Assembly: GCA_017484235.1 (NCBI GenBank)
Contig: JAFUTM010000081.1
Span: 1 to 5,015, forward strand
Reading direction: 5' to 3'
DNA length: 5,015 nucleotides
Origin: Selenomonadaceae bacterium
Lineage (GTDB): Bacteria > Bacillota > Negativicutes > Selenomonadales > Selenomonadaceae
Both the position numbers and the translations under genes were made by a program. Shown here in pieces: positions 1 to 4,957 of the stretch. Position 1 is the stretch's first letter; every line of letters begins with the position of its first letter. Below the pieces are notes generated by a model. The model did no database searches. It saw only the letters and a list, made by a program, of their open reading frames with translations, and was not told the DNA's origin.

Positions 1-193
1 TAAGCCGCCCTTTTGCCGGTGATTGTAATTTACACTCAGCAATCAGTGACCATTCACTTTTTTTTACAGTCTGTGACATTCGGAAATGGCCGCAGTTAAT
101 TTTAGATTTTATTTCGTCTAAAGGCATTTGTTGTTTAGCCGCCGAGACGATACTTTTTTTATTATCAACGATTTCTGATAAAATATTTCTCAT
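1..193 (-). CDS. trpC: Indole-3-glycerol-phosphate synthase, N-terminal part (runs off the left edge)
   Basis: This minus-strand frame opens at ATG 193-191 and stays open to base 1, giving 64 residues beginning MRNILSEIVDNKKSIV. Its shape is that of the TrpC N-terminus: a first helix, a QMPLDEIKSKI stretch, then LIAECKLQSPAKGRL at about residues 50-64. That stretch matches the family's IAE(I/C)KxxSPxKG strand, whose first lysine (K54 here) binds substrate. TrpC closes the indole ring, turning CdRP into indole-3-glycerol phosphate in the cytoplasm. A run of eight A/T pairs at 58-65 reads through in frame, so no frameshift is needed. The start lies 17 bases past the stop of the preceding gene. 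A GAGGAG site overlaps that stop with a rather long spacing of about 13 bases. Being downstream of trpF supports the call. The C-terminal three quarters are outside the window. Confidence 0.88.
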   Translation of the reverse strand, partial: MRNILSEIVDNKKSIVSAAKQQMPLDEIKSKINCGHFRMSQTVKKSEWSLIAECKLQSPAKGRL

Positions 194-210
194 TTAAATA
201 TAAATTCTCC

Positions 211-1086
211 TCAATGATTATTTAAGTATTTGCCTATGCTGTCAGTGTCAACCGTAGCTTTTATGGTCACTCTACAAATGTGATTCTGATGATCAAATGT
301 TGATTCATCAGAGATAATCTTAATCACAGCGCGTGCCGCAGTATTTATCTGGTCTTGCGTAACTTTGAAATTATTCACTGTAGTGTAACTTTCAACAAAA
401 ACGCCTGCCTGTTCTATAATTCTACGCATAGCTTTTGAACGTGCAATTTCTTCAGCTTCGGCTTCAGATTCTCGTTCGCCATACCTATATTCACCAGTAG
501 CAGTTAATTCTTGAATATTATTAGACGATTGAACGCTTGGTTTATTTTGATTAGCTTGAGGATAGTGTTCATTTATATATCTGTCTAATAGATCAGTATC
601 GACATTTATTATAATTACATAACGACATCTATACGTATCTTCGAATGGCTGTGTTAATTCGTCTGATTTATTATACATAGTCCAATTAATATTATTATCT
701 ATTATTTCAAATATTTCATTTTCGGTGAGATATTTATTTCGAGATTTAATAAAATCAAAAACTTTATTTTTAAGGTTTTCTTCTGCGTGCTCCATGGCAA
801 ATCTGATAGTACACTGCATAATAAAAATGCGTTTTTCATCATCTTCCTCTAAGGACGGATACCTATCATTATAATCTGCCGCAAATTCAGAGTCTTCCAT
901 ACAATTATTAATATTCAATGTTTTTTCACCAAGACCGGTGAATTCTCTAACTTCAGCGTAAGCAATAGAAGATACCATTTGTAATCCACAATCAACGTCA
1001 AACGTATAAACGATTGGCACAAATGTTAGACCACTGACTAAGGCTGATGCCACAATCATTTTATAAAGTTTATTATTAAAGCTCAT
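211..1086 (-). CDS. Exported protein with two related halves (FlgT_N/LPP20-like fold suspected)
   Basis: This 291-residue protein has a signal peptide: basic start, hydrophobic stretch at about residues 9-28, and a probable cleavage after AYA at 42-44. The mature part appears to be one domain twice, at about 46-174 and 193-291. Both copies have an Ala/Glu-rich helix (about 95-115 and 208-228) and both end in a CR-x-hydrophobic strand, VDTD, a tyrosine and N-x-H (RCRYVIIINVDTD and ICRVTIKATVDTD). The second copy has the pattern ATGEYRYGE, then ARSKAMRRIIEQAGVFVES, which resembles small envelope domains of the LPP20/FlgT N-terminal type. That resemblance is from memory of the pattern and is not proven. 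The start overlaps the fic stop by ATGA and has a strong AAGGAGG site 7 bases upstream, so it is translated in its own right. It stands between fic and trpC, and its function is unknown. Confidence 0.8.
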   Translation of the reverse strand: MSFNNKLYKMIVASALVSGLTFVPIVYTFDVDCGLQMVSSIAYAEVREFTGLGEKTLNINNCMEDSEFAADYNDRYPSLEEDDEKRIFIMQCTIRFAMEHAEENLKNKVFDFIKSRNKYLTENEIFEIIDNNINWTMYNKSDELTQPFEDTYRCRYVIIINVDTDLLDRYINEHYPQANQNKPSVQSSNNIQELTATGEYRYGERESEAEAEEIARSKAMRRIIEQAGVFVESYTTVNNFKVTQDQINTAARAVIKIISDESTFDHQNHICRVTIKATVDTDSIGKYLNNH

Positions 1087-1850
1087 AATGTCGCCTCCTT
1101 CTTAAAAGCATTTATTGTTTTTAGCCAGGTCTTGATTGTCTGACCTTTTAAGAAGTTTTCCATAGGCAGGATATCCTGTTGACAATCCCAAATTTCCAGT
1201 GCCTCAAAATATTCATTTCGATCTTGTTCGTGAATTATAACTGGTGGATAGTTGTGAATCAATAAAAAATAATTTAAAGCGAGCCTGCCGGTTCTGCCAT
1301 TGCCATCGGAAAATGGATGGATATTTTCAAATTTATCGTGAAAATATGCCGCCGCTTTTATAACGTCTGTATCTTTTACACAATGCAATTCATATAGAAG
1401 TTCATCAATTTCAATATCAACATCTTGAGGTAATGTGCCAACTTCTTCTCTGCCGACAACGTAATCGTGCTTTTTAAAAGAGCCAGGTCGCTCACCGGCG
1501 TTCCATCTGATCTTATCATAAGTATTTTTTGTCAGTTGCTCGTGAAACAAACAGATGAGCTTCTTGTCCAATGTCAATTTGTTGCCAAAAGCGTTCAACA
1601 ATTCAATAAATGCATCTTTGGCGTTTCTAATCTCAAAAATAGTGCGTAAATCACCGGTATATTGAATAACACTGTCGTGTTCAAAAATTTCACGAGTATC
1701 ATTGTAGGTTATGGCACTGTTTTCAATCTTACCTGAATGATAAGCTAATGAAATTATTTTACCATTTATAGCCGCTTCCAAGTCACTTACTGATGATATA
1801 TTCTTATTTTGCCAGAATATAACAACATCATTATAACTTATTGATTTCAT
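1083..1850 (-). CDS. Fic-domain protein, probable self-inhibited AMP-transferase (class II)
   Basis: This 255-residue protein carries the complete Fic motif HPFSDGNGRTGR at residues 178-189. H178 is the expected catalytic base, D182 the metal ligand, and the GNGR loop and R189 bind nucleotide phosphates. Near the N-terminus SGKIEN (39-44) fits the inhibitory helix (S/T)xxxE(G/N), with E43 expected to block ATP binding. That arrangement makes it a class II Fic protein with its inhibitor built in, so no separate antitoxin is needed. The segment RWNAGERPGSFKKHDYVVG (115-133) is the usual flap/substrate region. Fic enzymes attach AMP or a related group to Ser, Thr or Tyr of target proteins; the target here cannot be read. 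Its ATG overlaps the trpF stop (ATGA, 1847-1850) and no clear ribosome binding site precedes it, so translation probably depends on trpF. It is intact, with no missing key residue. Confidence 0.93.
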   Translation of the reverse strand: MKSISYNDVVIFWQNKNISSVSDLEAAINGKIISLAYHSGKIENSAITYNDTREIFEHDSVIQYTGDLRTIFEIRNAKDAFIELLNAFGNKLTLDKKLICLFHEQLTKNTYDKIRWNAGERPGSFKKHDYVVGREEVGTLPQDVDIEIDELLYELHCVKDTDVIKAAAYFHDKFENIHPFSDGNGRTGRLALNYFLLIHNYPPVIIHEQDRNEYFEALEIWDCQQDILPMENFLKGQTIKTWLKTINAFKKEATL

Positions 1851-2458
1851 CGAGTGTGTACCAATTCCAGGAATTCACGAATCTTATTTGCCGACTTGTT
1901 GCCATTAATTTCTAAGGAACCAGATAAATCCACTCCGTAAGGTCTGAAAATGTCGATAACTTCACGGATATTTTTACTGGAAATGCCGCCGGCAATTAAA
2001 AATGGTTTAGTAAGTTTTCGCGTTTCAAGTGAAGCCTTATGCCAGTCAAAAGTCTTGCCCGTACCACCGACTCGATCTTTAACAAAGCTGTCCAATAAAA
2101 TTATATCGCAAGGATAGTTATTCACTTCACGCATATCAAGCTCATCATTATAACGCCACGCTTTAATAATCGGTGCACGGTGAATCTTCGCGGCATATTT
2201 AGCGTCTTCATTGCCGTGAAGCTGAACATAATCAAGACCAACAAGCCTTGTAATTCCATTGATAACACCAACGTTTTCATCGACGAATACACCAACTTTT
2301 TTACATTTAACCGATCTAGCAATTTCGGCTGCTTTAAATGGATTTATATATCGATGACTCTTTCTGTAAAATATAAATCCAATGAAATCCGCACCGTTTT
2401 GATCTGCTTCAACAGCAGCTTCTCGCGTCTTTATTCCACATATTTTAACTTTTATCAT
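1847..2458 (-). CDS. trpF: Phosphoribosylanthranilate isomerase
   Basis: TrpF isomerises N-(5'-phosphoribosyl)anthranilate to CdRP, the step before TrpC in tryptophan synthesis, as a cytoplasmic (beta/alpha)8 barrel. The 203 residues match the usual single-domain length. Visible motifs in order are KICGI with catalytic C7, RKSHRYI with R36, VGVFVD (55-60), LDYVQLHGNED (75-85), ILLDS with the general acid at D123, the phosphate loop GGTGKTFDW (131-139), LIAGGIS (154-160), and GVDLSGSLE (175-183), which replaces the common DVSSGVE. The start has GAGGAG with 6 bases spacing. It is the first gene of the visible unit trpF-fic-exported protein-trpC and overlaps fic by four bases. The family and catalytic residues are clear. 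Finding F before C, separated by two unrelated genes, is unusual. Confidence 0.96.
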   Translation of the reverse strand: MIKVKICGIKTREAAVEADQNGADFIGFIFYRKSHRYINPFKAAEIARSVKCKKVGVFVDENVGVINGITRLVGLDYVQLHGNEDAKYAAKIHRAPIIKAWRYNDELDMREVNNYPCDIILLDSFVKDRVGGTGKTFDWHKASLETRKLTKPFLIAGGISSKNIREVIDIFRPYGVDLSGSLEINGNKSANKIREFLELVHTR

Positions 2459-2478
2459 TTGCCGCTCCTCGTAAAACT

Positions 2479-2524
2479 AAAAAATTTTTTATCTTGAAGT
2501 TAATAGCTGAGTCAAGATAAAAAA
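2479..2524 (-). terminator. 13-bp hairpin with T-run between tRNA-Pro and trpF
   Basis: Bases 2485-2497 and 2512-2524 are perfectly complementary (13 bp: core ATCTTGA/TCAAGAT flanked by six T/A pairs) around a 14-base loop. On the minus strand the hairpin is followed at once by six T (2484-2479), the form of an intrinsic terminator. It lies 47 bases beyond the tRNA 3' end and probably ends that transcript. The stem is poor in G/C (2 of 13 pairs), so termination may be partial. The A6T6 tract should also be a bent segment. The same arms hold candidate promoter hexamers for trpF, so this may instead be an operator or attenuator. Confidence 0.55.
2488..2515 (-). promoter_or_regulatory. Candidate trpF operon promoter inside the hairpin arms
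   Basis: On the minus strand TTGACT (2515-2510, 5 of 6 to consensus) and GATAAA (2493-2488, 4 of 6) are 16 bases apart. A start near 2481 would leave a leader of about 22 bases containing the trpF GAGGAG site. Each hexamer sits in one arm of the inverted repeat, so a dimeric repressor on the repeat would cover the promoter. No T-box, leader peptide or other tryptophan attenuator is visible in these 112 bases. The -10 is weak. Confidence 0.35.
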
Positions 2525-2570
2525 CTTTTCTTTAAAAAAATATATATAATTATTTGAGTCCAAAAATATA

Positions 2571-2647
2571 TGGTCGGAACGACAAGATTTGAACTTGCGA
2601 CCTCTTCCACCCCAAGAAAGCGCGCTACCAAACTGCGCCACGTCCCG
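2571..2647 (-). tRNA. tRNA-Pro, anticodon GGG
   Basis: The 77 bases fold fully. The acceptor stem is CGGGACG/CGTTCCG (one G-U pair). The D stem is GCGC/GCGC with AGTTTGGTA in the loop, and the anticodon stem is CTTTC/GGAAG around loop TTGGGGT, so positions 34-36 read GGG. The T stem GCAAG/CTTGT encloses TTCAAAT. Discriminator A73 and an encoded CCA end the gene. GGG reads the proline codons CCC and CCU. The gene has its own promoter immediately upstream and a hairpin terminator downstream. No repeat of its 3' end was seen in the window, so there is no sign of an integrated element. Confidence 0.97.
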
Positions 2648-2656
2648 ACTTAATAA

Positions 2657-2685
2657 ATCATACACTTAATTAGTGAATATGTCAA
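2657..2685 (-). promoter_or_regulatory. Strong housekeeping promoter of tRNA-Pro
   Basis: On the minus strand a perfect TTGACA (2685-2680) is followed after exactly 17 bases by TATGAT (2662-2657, 5 of 6). A start about seven bases downstream falls near 2650, leaving only two or three bases before the mature tRNA 5' end at 2647. The -35 hexamer lies just past the stop of the 94-residue gene upstream, so the tRNA need not depend on that gene's transcription. Confidence 0.85.
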
Positions 2686-2692
2686 CATTTTA

Positions 2693-2977
2693 TTACTTCT
2701 TAGTTTTAGTTAAAACCTGTTTTACAGCTTTTCCGGCGTTCTCGACAACAGCTTCTTTAACGGATTTATCTGATTTGTCCGTTACTTCAGATAAAATACC
2801 GACCAGTGCAGTTTGTACAACTTCGAGAACATCTTTTAAAAGTGCATTGTACAAGTCGCCGCCGTCTACCACGCCGCGGCCATTTTCAGTAATAAAAAAC
2901 TTTTTTGGATGTTCAGTATTTTTTAAAGCTTCATCAATTTTATCTTTTATCAATTTCTCAAGCTGCTCATTTGCCAT
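2693..2977 (-). CDS. Small hypothetical helical protein, 94 residues
   Basis: I do not recognise this family. From ATG 2977-2975 the product is 94 residues starting MANEQLEKLIKDKIDEAL. There is no signal peptide or membrane segment. It looks like amphipathic helices at about 2-20 and 43-65, an intervening KKFFITENGRGVVDGGDLY region (26-44) that could be a small strand and turn, and a lysine-rich tail ending VKQVLTKTKK. A cytoplasmic protein is likely. GGAG stands 11 bases before the ATG. A TTG codon directly before it (2980-2978) would be 8 bases from the same site and would add one residue, so either start is possible. It precedes tRNA-Pro and is divergent from the exported His-rich protein. 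Only a weak promoter can be proposed upstream (TAGAAT-like -10 without a good -35). Confidence 0.7.
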   Translation of the reverse strand: MANEQLEKLIKDKIDEALKNTEHPKKFFITENGRGVVDGGDLYNALLKDVLEVVQTALVGILSEVTDKSDKSVKEAVVENAGKAVKQVLTKTKK

Positions 2978-3063
2978 CAATAATCACTCTCCACATTCTA
3001 AAATCCAAATAAAAATATTTAATGGTAAATTCTACAGTAATTATTAAAAATCCTGCTGATAAA

Positions 3064-3093
3064 TTTTAATCTTCAACAAAAAAATTTTAATCT
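3064..3093 (+). repeat. Two direct TTTTAATCT boxes, period 21
   Basis: A 13-base sequence containing TTTTAATCT is repeated exactly at 3061-3073 and 3082-3094, two helical turns apart and immediately upstream of the promoter at 3101-3129. Related boxes with a period of 11 (TTTTAATCT, TTTTCATCT) stand at the same distance from the promoter at 4771. Direct repeats with a one- or two-turn period are typical sites for OmpR/PhoB-type response regulators. The regulator itself is not in the window. Confidence 0.55.
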
Positions 3094-3097
3094 TATT

Positions 3098-3129
3098 CTA
3101 AAGACATTCAAATAAATTGAGCTTATAAT
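3098..3129 (+). promoter_or_regulatory. Promoter of the exported His-rich protein gene
   Basis: A perfect -10 TATAAT (3124-3129) has AAGACA 17 bases upstream (3101-3106, 4 of 6 to TTGACA) within the longer CTAAAGA (3098-3104). The start should be near 3136, giving a leader of about 54 bases before ATG 3190. The imperfect -35 together with boxes just upstream suggests a promoter that needs an activator. The layout CTAAAGA, 19 bases, TATAAT recurs exactly at 4745-4776. Confidence 0.7.
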
Positions 3130-3145
3130 AACGTTCAAGCTCAAT
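3116..3145 (+). promoter_or_regulatory. Palindromic operator-like site over the -10 and start point
   Basis: ATTGAGCTT (3116-3124) and AAGCTCAAT (3137-3145) form a perfect 9-bp inverted repeat with a 12-base spacer. The repeat encloses most of the -10 hexamer and the expected transcription start, the position of a repressor operator. Half-site centres are 21 bases apart, two turns of helix, which fits a dimeric repressor. In RNA only the right arm would be transcribed, so a transcript hairpin is not the explanation. Confidence 0.55.
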
Positions 3146-3189
3146 GAAAGAGCTGAATTAATTTACGAAAGAGAAAGAAGTTGTAAAAA

Positions 3190-3954
3190 ATGAGAATGAA
3201 TTCTTTTAAAAAGAAATTTAAAAAGAAGTTTTTGGTTGGAATGTTGAGTGGTGCCTTGATTTTTGCAAGTGGACTTGGCACGTACAAAGCCTTTGCGGCA
3301 GAACAGCCAAATGATCCACCGCAAATGATGGAAGAATGTGCACAAATGCCAGGTCATCCATTTGATCATCGTGGACCTCATGGCGGTCATCACGGTCCAC
3401 GTGGTTCACATGGTCCTCACGGTCAGCCTGGACAATTTAGGCAAGAGTTGACGGAAGATCAGATTGCCAAATTTGCAAAAGAAATTGCTGCGCGTTACAA
3501 CGTAAGTGAGAGTGAAGTGGCTCAAGCTTTAAAAGATCATAAAAATATGCACGACATACAAATTGCAGCAATGCTTGCTAAACTCAGCAATAAATCCTTT
3601 GCAGAAGTTATGGCAATGAAAAGTGATTGGCGTGAAGTTGGCGAACAACTTGGCGTTACACGTGAACAGGTAAAGTCATTTTTTGAACAGGAAAGAACCG
3701 AACGTCTAGCAACGAAAAGCGGACTTGACACGCAAGTCGTCAACAATCTGATTAACGACGGTTACAATCCTCGTGATATTGTCATTGCAGGAAAAATTGC
3801 AAAAGCCGCGAATAAAGATGTTAAAAAGGTGCTTGCGAAGAAAAAGATAAATAATAAGTGGAGTGACGTTGCAACAGAATTTGGCGTTGACTTTAACAGT
3901 ATTATGCCTGAACGCGGTCGTCATAATGAACGTGGAGATTCGAATCCTCAGTAA
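3190..3954 (+). CDS. Exported His/Gly-rich protein with two helical repeats
   Basis: This 254-residue protein of unknown function has a clear signal peptide: a basic start with KKKFKKK (7-13), a hydrophobic core at about 14-30, and cleavage expected after AFA (34-36). The mature N-terminus has a Met/Cys patch (46-53) and then a Gly/Pro/His-rich linker (54-80) with seven histidines, a possible metal-binding segment. Two copies of a helical domain follow, at about 101-164 and 175-240. Residues D122/D196, I123/I197, A126/A200, K131/K205, N134/N208, K135/K209, V140/V214, W147/W224 and G155-V156/G232-V233 correspond with an offset of 74, then 77. The tail is charged. It should act outside the membrane, perhaps in envelope stress or metal handling; CpxP/Spy similarity was considered but not supported by motifs. 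A weak AAAGAAG site precedes the start. Its own promoter, operator and terminator make it a single-gene unit. Confidence 0.82.
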   Translation: MRMNSFKKKFKKKFLVGMLSGALIFASGLGTYKAFAAEQPNDPPQMMEECAQMPGHPFDHRGPHGGHHGPRGSHGPHGQPGQFRQELTEDQIAKFAKEIAARYNVSESEVAQALKDHKNMHDIQIAAMLAKLSNKSFAEVMAMKSDWREVGEQLGVTREQVKSFFEQERTERLATKSGLDTQVVNNLINDGYNPRDIVIAGKIAKAANKDVKKVLAKKKINNKWSDVATEFGVDFNSIMPERGRHNERGDSNPQ

Positions 3955-3993
3955 CAATAAGGCCATATTTATTAATTGTCAGTTAGTTTGATT

Positions 3994-4039
3994 AATTTTG
4001 ATTTTCAGGGTGGGCGGGCAGGTGAAAATCAAAATTTTT
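3994..4039 (+). terminator. Strong terminator of the His-rich protein gene, G-rich loop
   Basis: AATTTTGATTTTCA (3994-4007) pairs perfectly over 14 bp with 4023-4036. The loop is 15 bases, and the hairpin runs into TTTTT (4035-4039). It starts 40 bases after the stop of the His-rich protein gene. Only the plus strand has the T-run, so it works in that direction. dedA begins 52 bases further on with no convincing promoter between (best is CTGATA-18-TAAAAT, too close to the start). dedA may therefore be reached by read-through, making this an attenuator as well. Confidence 0.85.
4008..4022 (+). other. G-quadruplex-like loop of the terminator
   Basis: The terminator loop reads GGGTGGGCGGGCAGG: three GGG runs and one GG with spacers of one or two bases. 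This permits a two-layer quadruplex, or a bulged three-layer one, in DNA or RNA. It is a striking G-rich island in otherwise AT-rich DNA. It lies exactly between the two perfect arms and so belongs to the hairpin. Whether it folds is not shown by sequence. Confidence 0.5.
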
Positions 4040-4081
4040 AGTTTATCTGATAAAAAACGCAGGCACAAAATAAAATGTATT

Positions 4082-4085
4082 GGAG
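4082..4085 (+). promoter_or_regulatory. Ribosome binding site that fixes the dedA start
   Basis: GGAG at 4082-4085 stands 6 bases before ATG 4092. It overlaps an in-frame TTG at 4080, which therefore cannot be the start. Confidence 0.8.
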
Positions 4086-4091
4086 ATATTT

Positions 4092-4685
4092 ATGGAACAA
4101 ATTTCACAGACATTTTTGGCGTTTATCGACAAATTTGGATATTTTGCGGTTGCAATTTTAATGGCAATGGAAAATGCCTGCATACCAATTCCGAGTGAAT
4201 TAATTTTAGGATTCGCCGGATATTTAATTTTTGCAGAAAAAATGACTTTTACTGGTGCGCTTACGGCCGGAATGATTGGCGGTATGCTTGGATCAATATT
4301 TGCTTATGCTATCGGTCATACCAAAGGCAGAGCCTTCGTCGATAAGTATGGCAAATATTTTTTTATTAAGAAATCGCACGTTGATATGGCGCAGCGCTGG
4401 TTTGACAAATATGGTATTAAAGCTGTATTTTTCAGTCGTATGCTGCCAGTCGTCAGGACATTTATTTCATTGCCAGCTGGTTTTGCTCACGTAAATATCA
4501 AGCCGTTTCTATTTTACACTTTTATCGGTTCACTGCCCTGGACGGCATTAATTTTATTTGCCGGAATGAGTCTTGGCGAAGGCTGGAAATATTTATTAGA
4601 AGTTGGTCACGAAGCAAGCATTATATTTATCATAATCTGCGTTATTGTGGCCGCTGTGTTCTATTTTAAAAATTCAAAAAATTGA
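4092..4685 (+). CDS. DedA-family (VTT domain) membrane protein, putative undecaprenyl-phosphate translocase
   Basis: The 197 residues match the usual length of short Gram-positive DedA proteins. Family motifs are present: ENACIPIPSE (27-36) in the first re-entrant segment, an amphipathic middle region (76-112), and FSRMLPVVRTFISLPAG (114-130) with arginines R116 and R122 spaced six apart, as are the essential arginines R130 and R136 of E. coli YqjA. GSLPW (146-150) follows. Hydrophobic segments lie at about 16-25, 36-49, 53-75, 137-160 and a C-terminal helix at 175-192. Some DedA proteins return the lipid carrier undecaprenyl phosphate across the cytoplasmic membrane for cell-wall synthesis; others are known only for membrane homeostasis, so the substrate is inferred. 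The gene stands alone after a terminator and has no strong promoter of its own. Its own terminator is not clear. Confidence 0.93.
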   Translation: MEQISQTFLAFIDKFGYFAVAILMAMENACIPIPSELILGFAGYLIFAEKMTFTGALTAGMIGGMLGSIFAYAIGHTKGRAFVDKYGKYFFIKKSHVDMAQRWFDKYGIKAVFFSRMLPVVRTFISLPAGFAHVNIKPFLFYTFIGSLPWTALILFAGMSLGEGWKYLLEVGHEASIIFIIICVIVAAVFYFKNSKN

Positions 4686-4720
4686 GTTTTATTAAAATTT
4701 GATTAGAAAATGGGAAAAAT

Positions 4721-4776
4721 TTTTAATCTAATTTTCATCTTTTTCTAAAGATTTTTTTGAAATAATGGTTTATAAT
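4721..4776 (+). promoter_or_regulatory. Promoter with regulator boxes for the downstream RNA
   Basis: TATAAT (4771-4776) is preceded by CTAAAGA (4745-4751) with the same 19-base gap as in the promoter at 3098-3129. Upstream are boxes TTTTAATCT (4721-4729) and TTTTCATCT (4732-4740), 11 bases apart. Over 21 bases ending in CTAAAGA the two promoters agree at 19 positions. The hexamer at the -35 position (AAGATT) is poor, consistent with activator dependence. A start near 4783 is expected. No protein gene follows within the window. Confidence 0.6.
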
Positions 4777-4822
4777 ACGTTTTGTAAATAGATAAATAAT
4801 ATTATATGCCACACATTATGAT

Positions 4823-4889
4823 ATTGGCGATTCCACCAAATCGTCAATGCGGTTAGAAAGTTTCGTTGATTCCACCAAATTAATGAAAC
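4823..4889 (+). repeat. Two hairpins with the identical loop TTCCACCAAA
   Basis: GATTCCACCAAAT occurs at 4829-4841 and 4868-4880. The first copy is closed by ATTGGCGA/TCGTCAAT (8 bp, one G-U), the second by GTTTCGTTGA/TTAATGAAAC (10 bp, two G-U). Two further T-A pairs can form at the loop edge, leaving CCACCA exposed in both (4833-4838, 4872-4877). An 11-base linker separates the hairpins. Stems differ while loops are identical, the pattern of selection on an RNA fold with an active loop. Confidence 0.75.
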
Positions 4890-4957
4890 GAAAAACTATT
4901 TGATGCAAAGGAGTGATGAAAGCAATCTGCATATAATATGTTTATATCTTAAATAAT

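Noticed and set aside
50..70. Frameshift in trpC at the run of eight A/T
   Set aside because: Counting the run as eight keeps the frame open into the expected LIAECK-SPAKG motif.
2571..2647. tRNA-Pro as an integration site of a mobile element
   Set aside because: No second copy of the tRNA 3' end, no integrase and no phage-like gene in the window.
2180..3047. Plus-strand open frames opposite trpF (2180-2497) and opposite the 94-residue gene (2673-3047)
   Set aside because: They lie antisense to well-supported genes, have no ribosome site, show no recognisable protein pattern, and the second crosses the tRNA promoter.
3998..4198. 66-codon frame before and into dedA
   Set aside because: It begins inside the terminator hairpin and overlaps the DedA start in another frame; no ribosome site.
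4701..4728. Hairpin GATTA-AAAAT/ATTTTTAATC after dedA as its terminator
   Set aside because: Almost all A-T with a bulged base, no immediate T-run, and it overlaps a regulator box; too weak to call.
4820..4890. Guanidine-II (mini-ykkC) riboswitch or T-box
   Set aside because: Guanidine-II loops carry ACGR, and a T-box needs a TGGNACCGCG-type segment; neither is present.
4903..4953. Short peptide (17 codons from ATG 4903, or six from ATG 4916)
   Set aside because: The first lacks a ribosome site; for the second AAAGGAG is only two bases from the ATG. A leader peptide remains possible but is unsupported.
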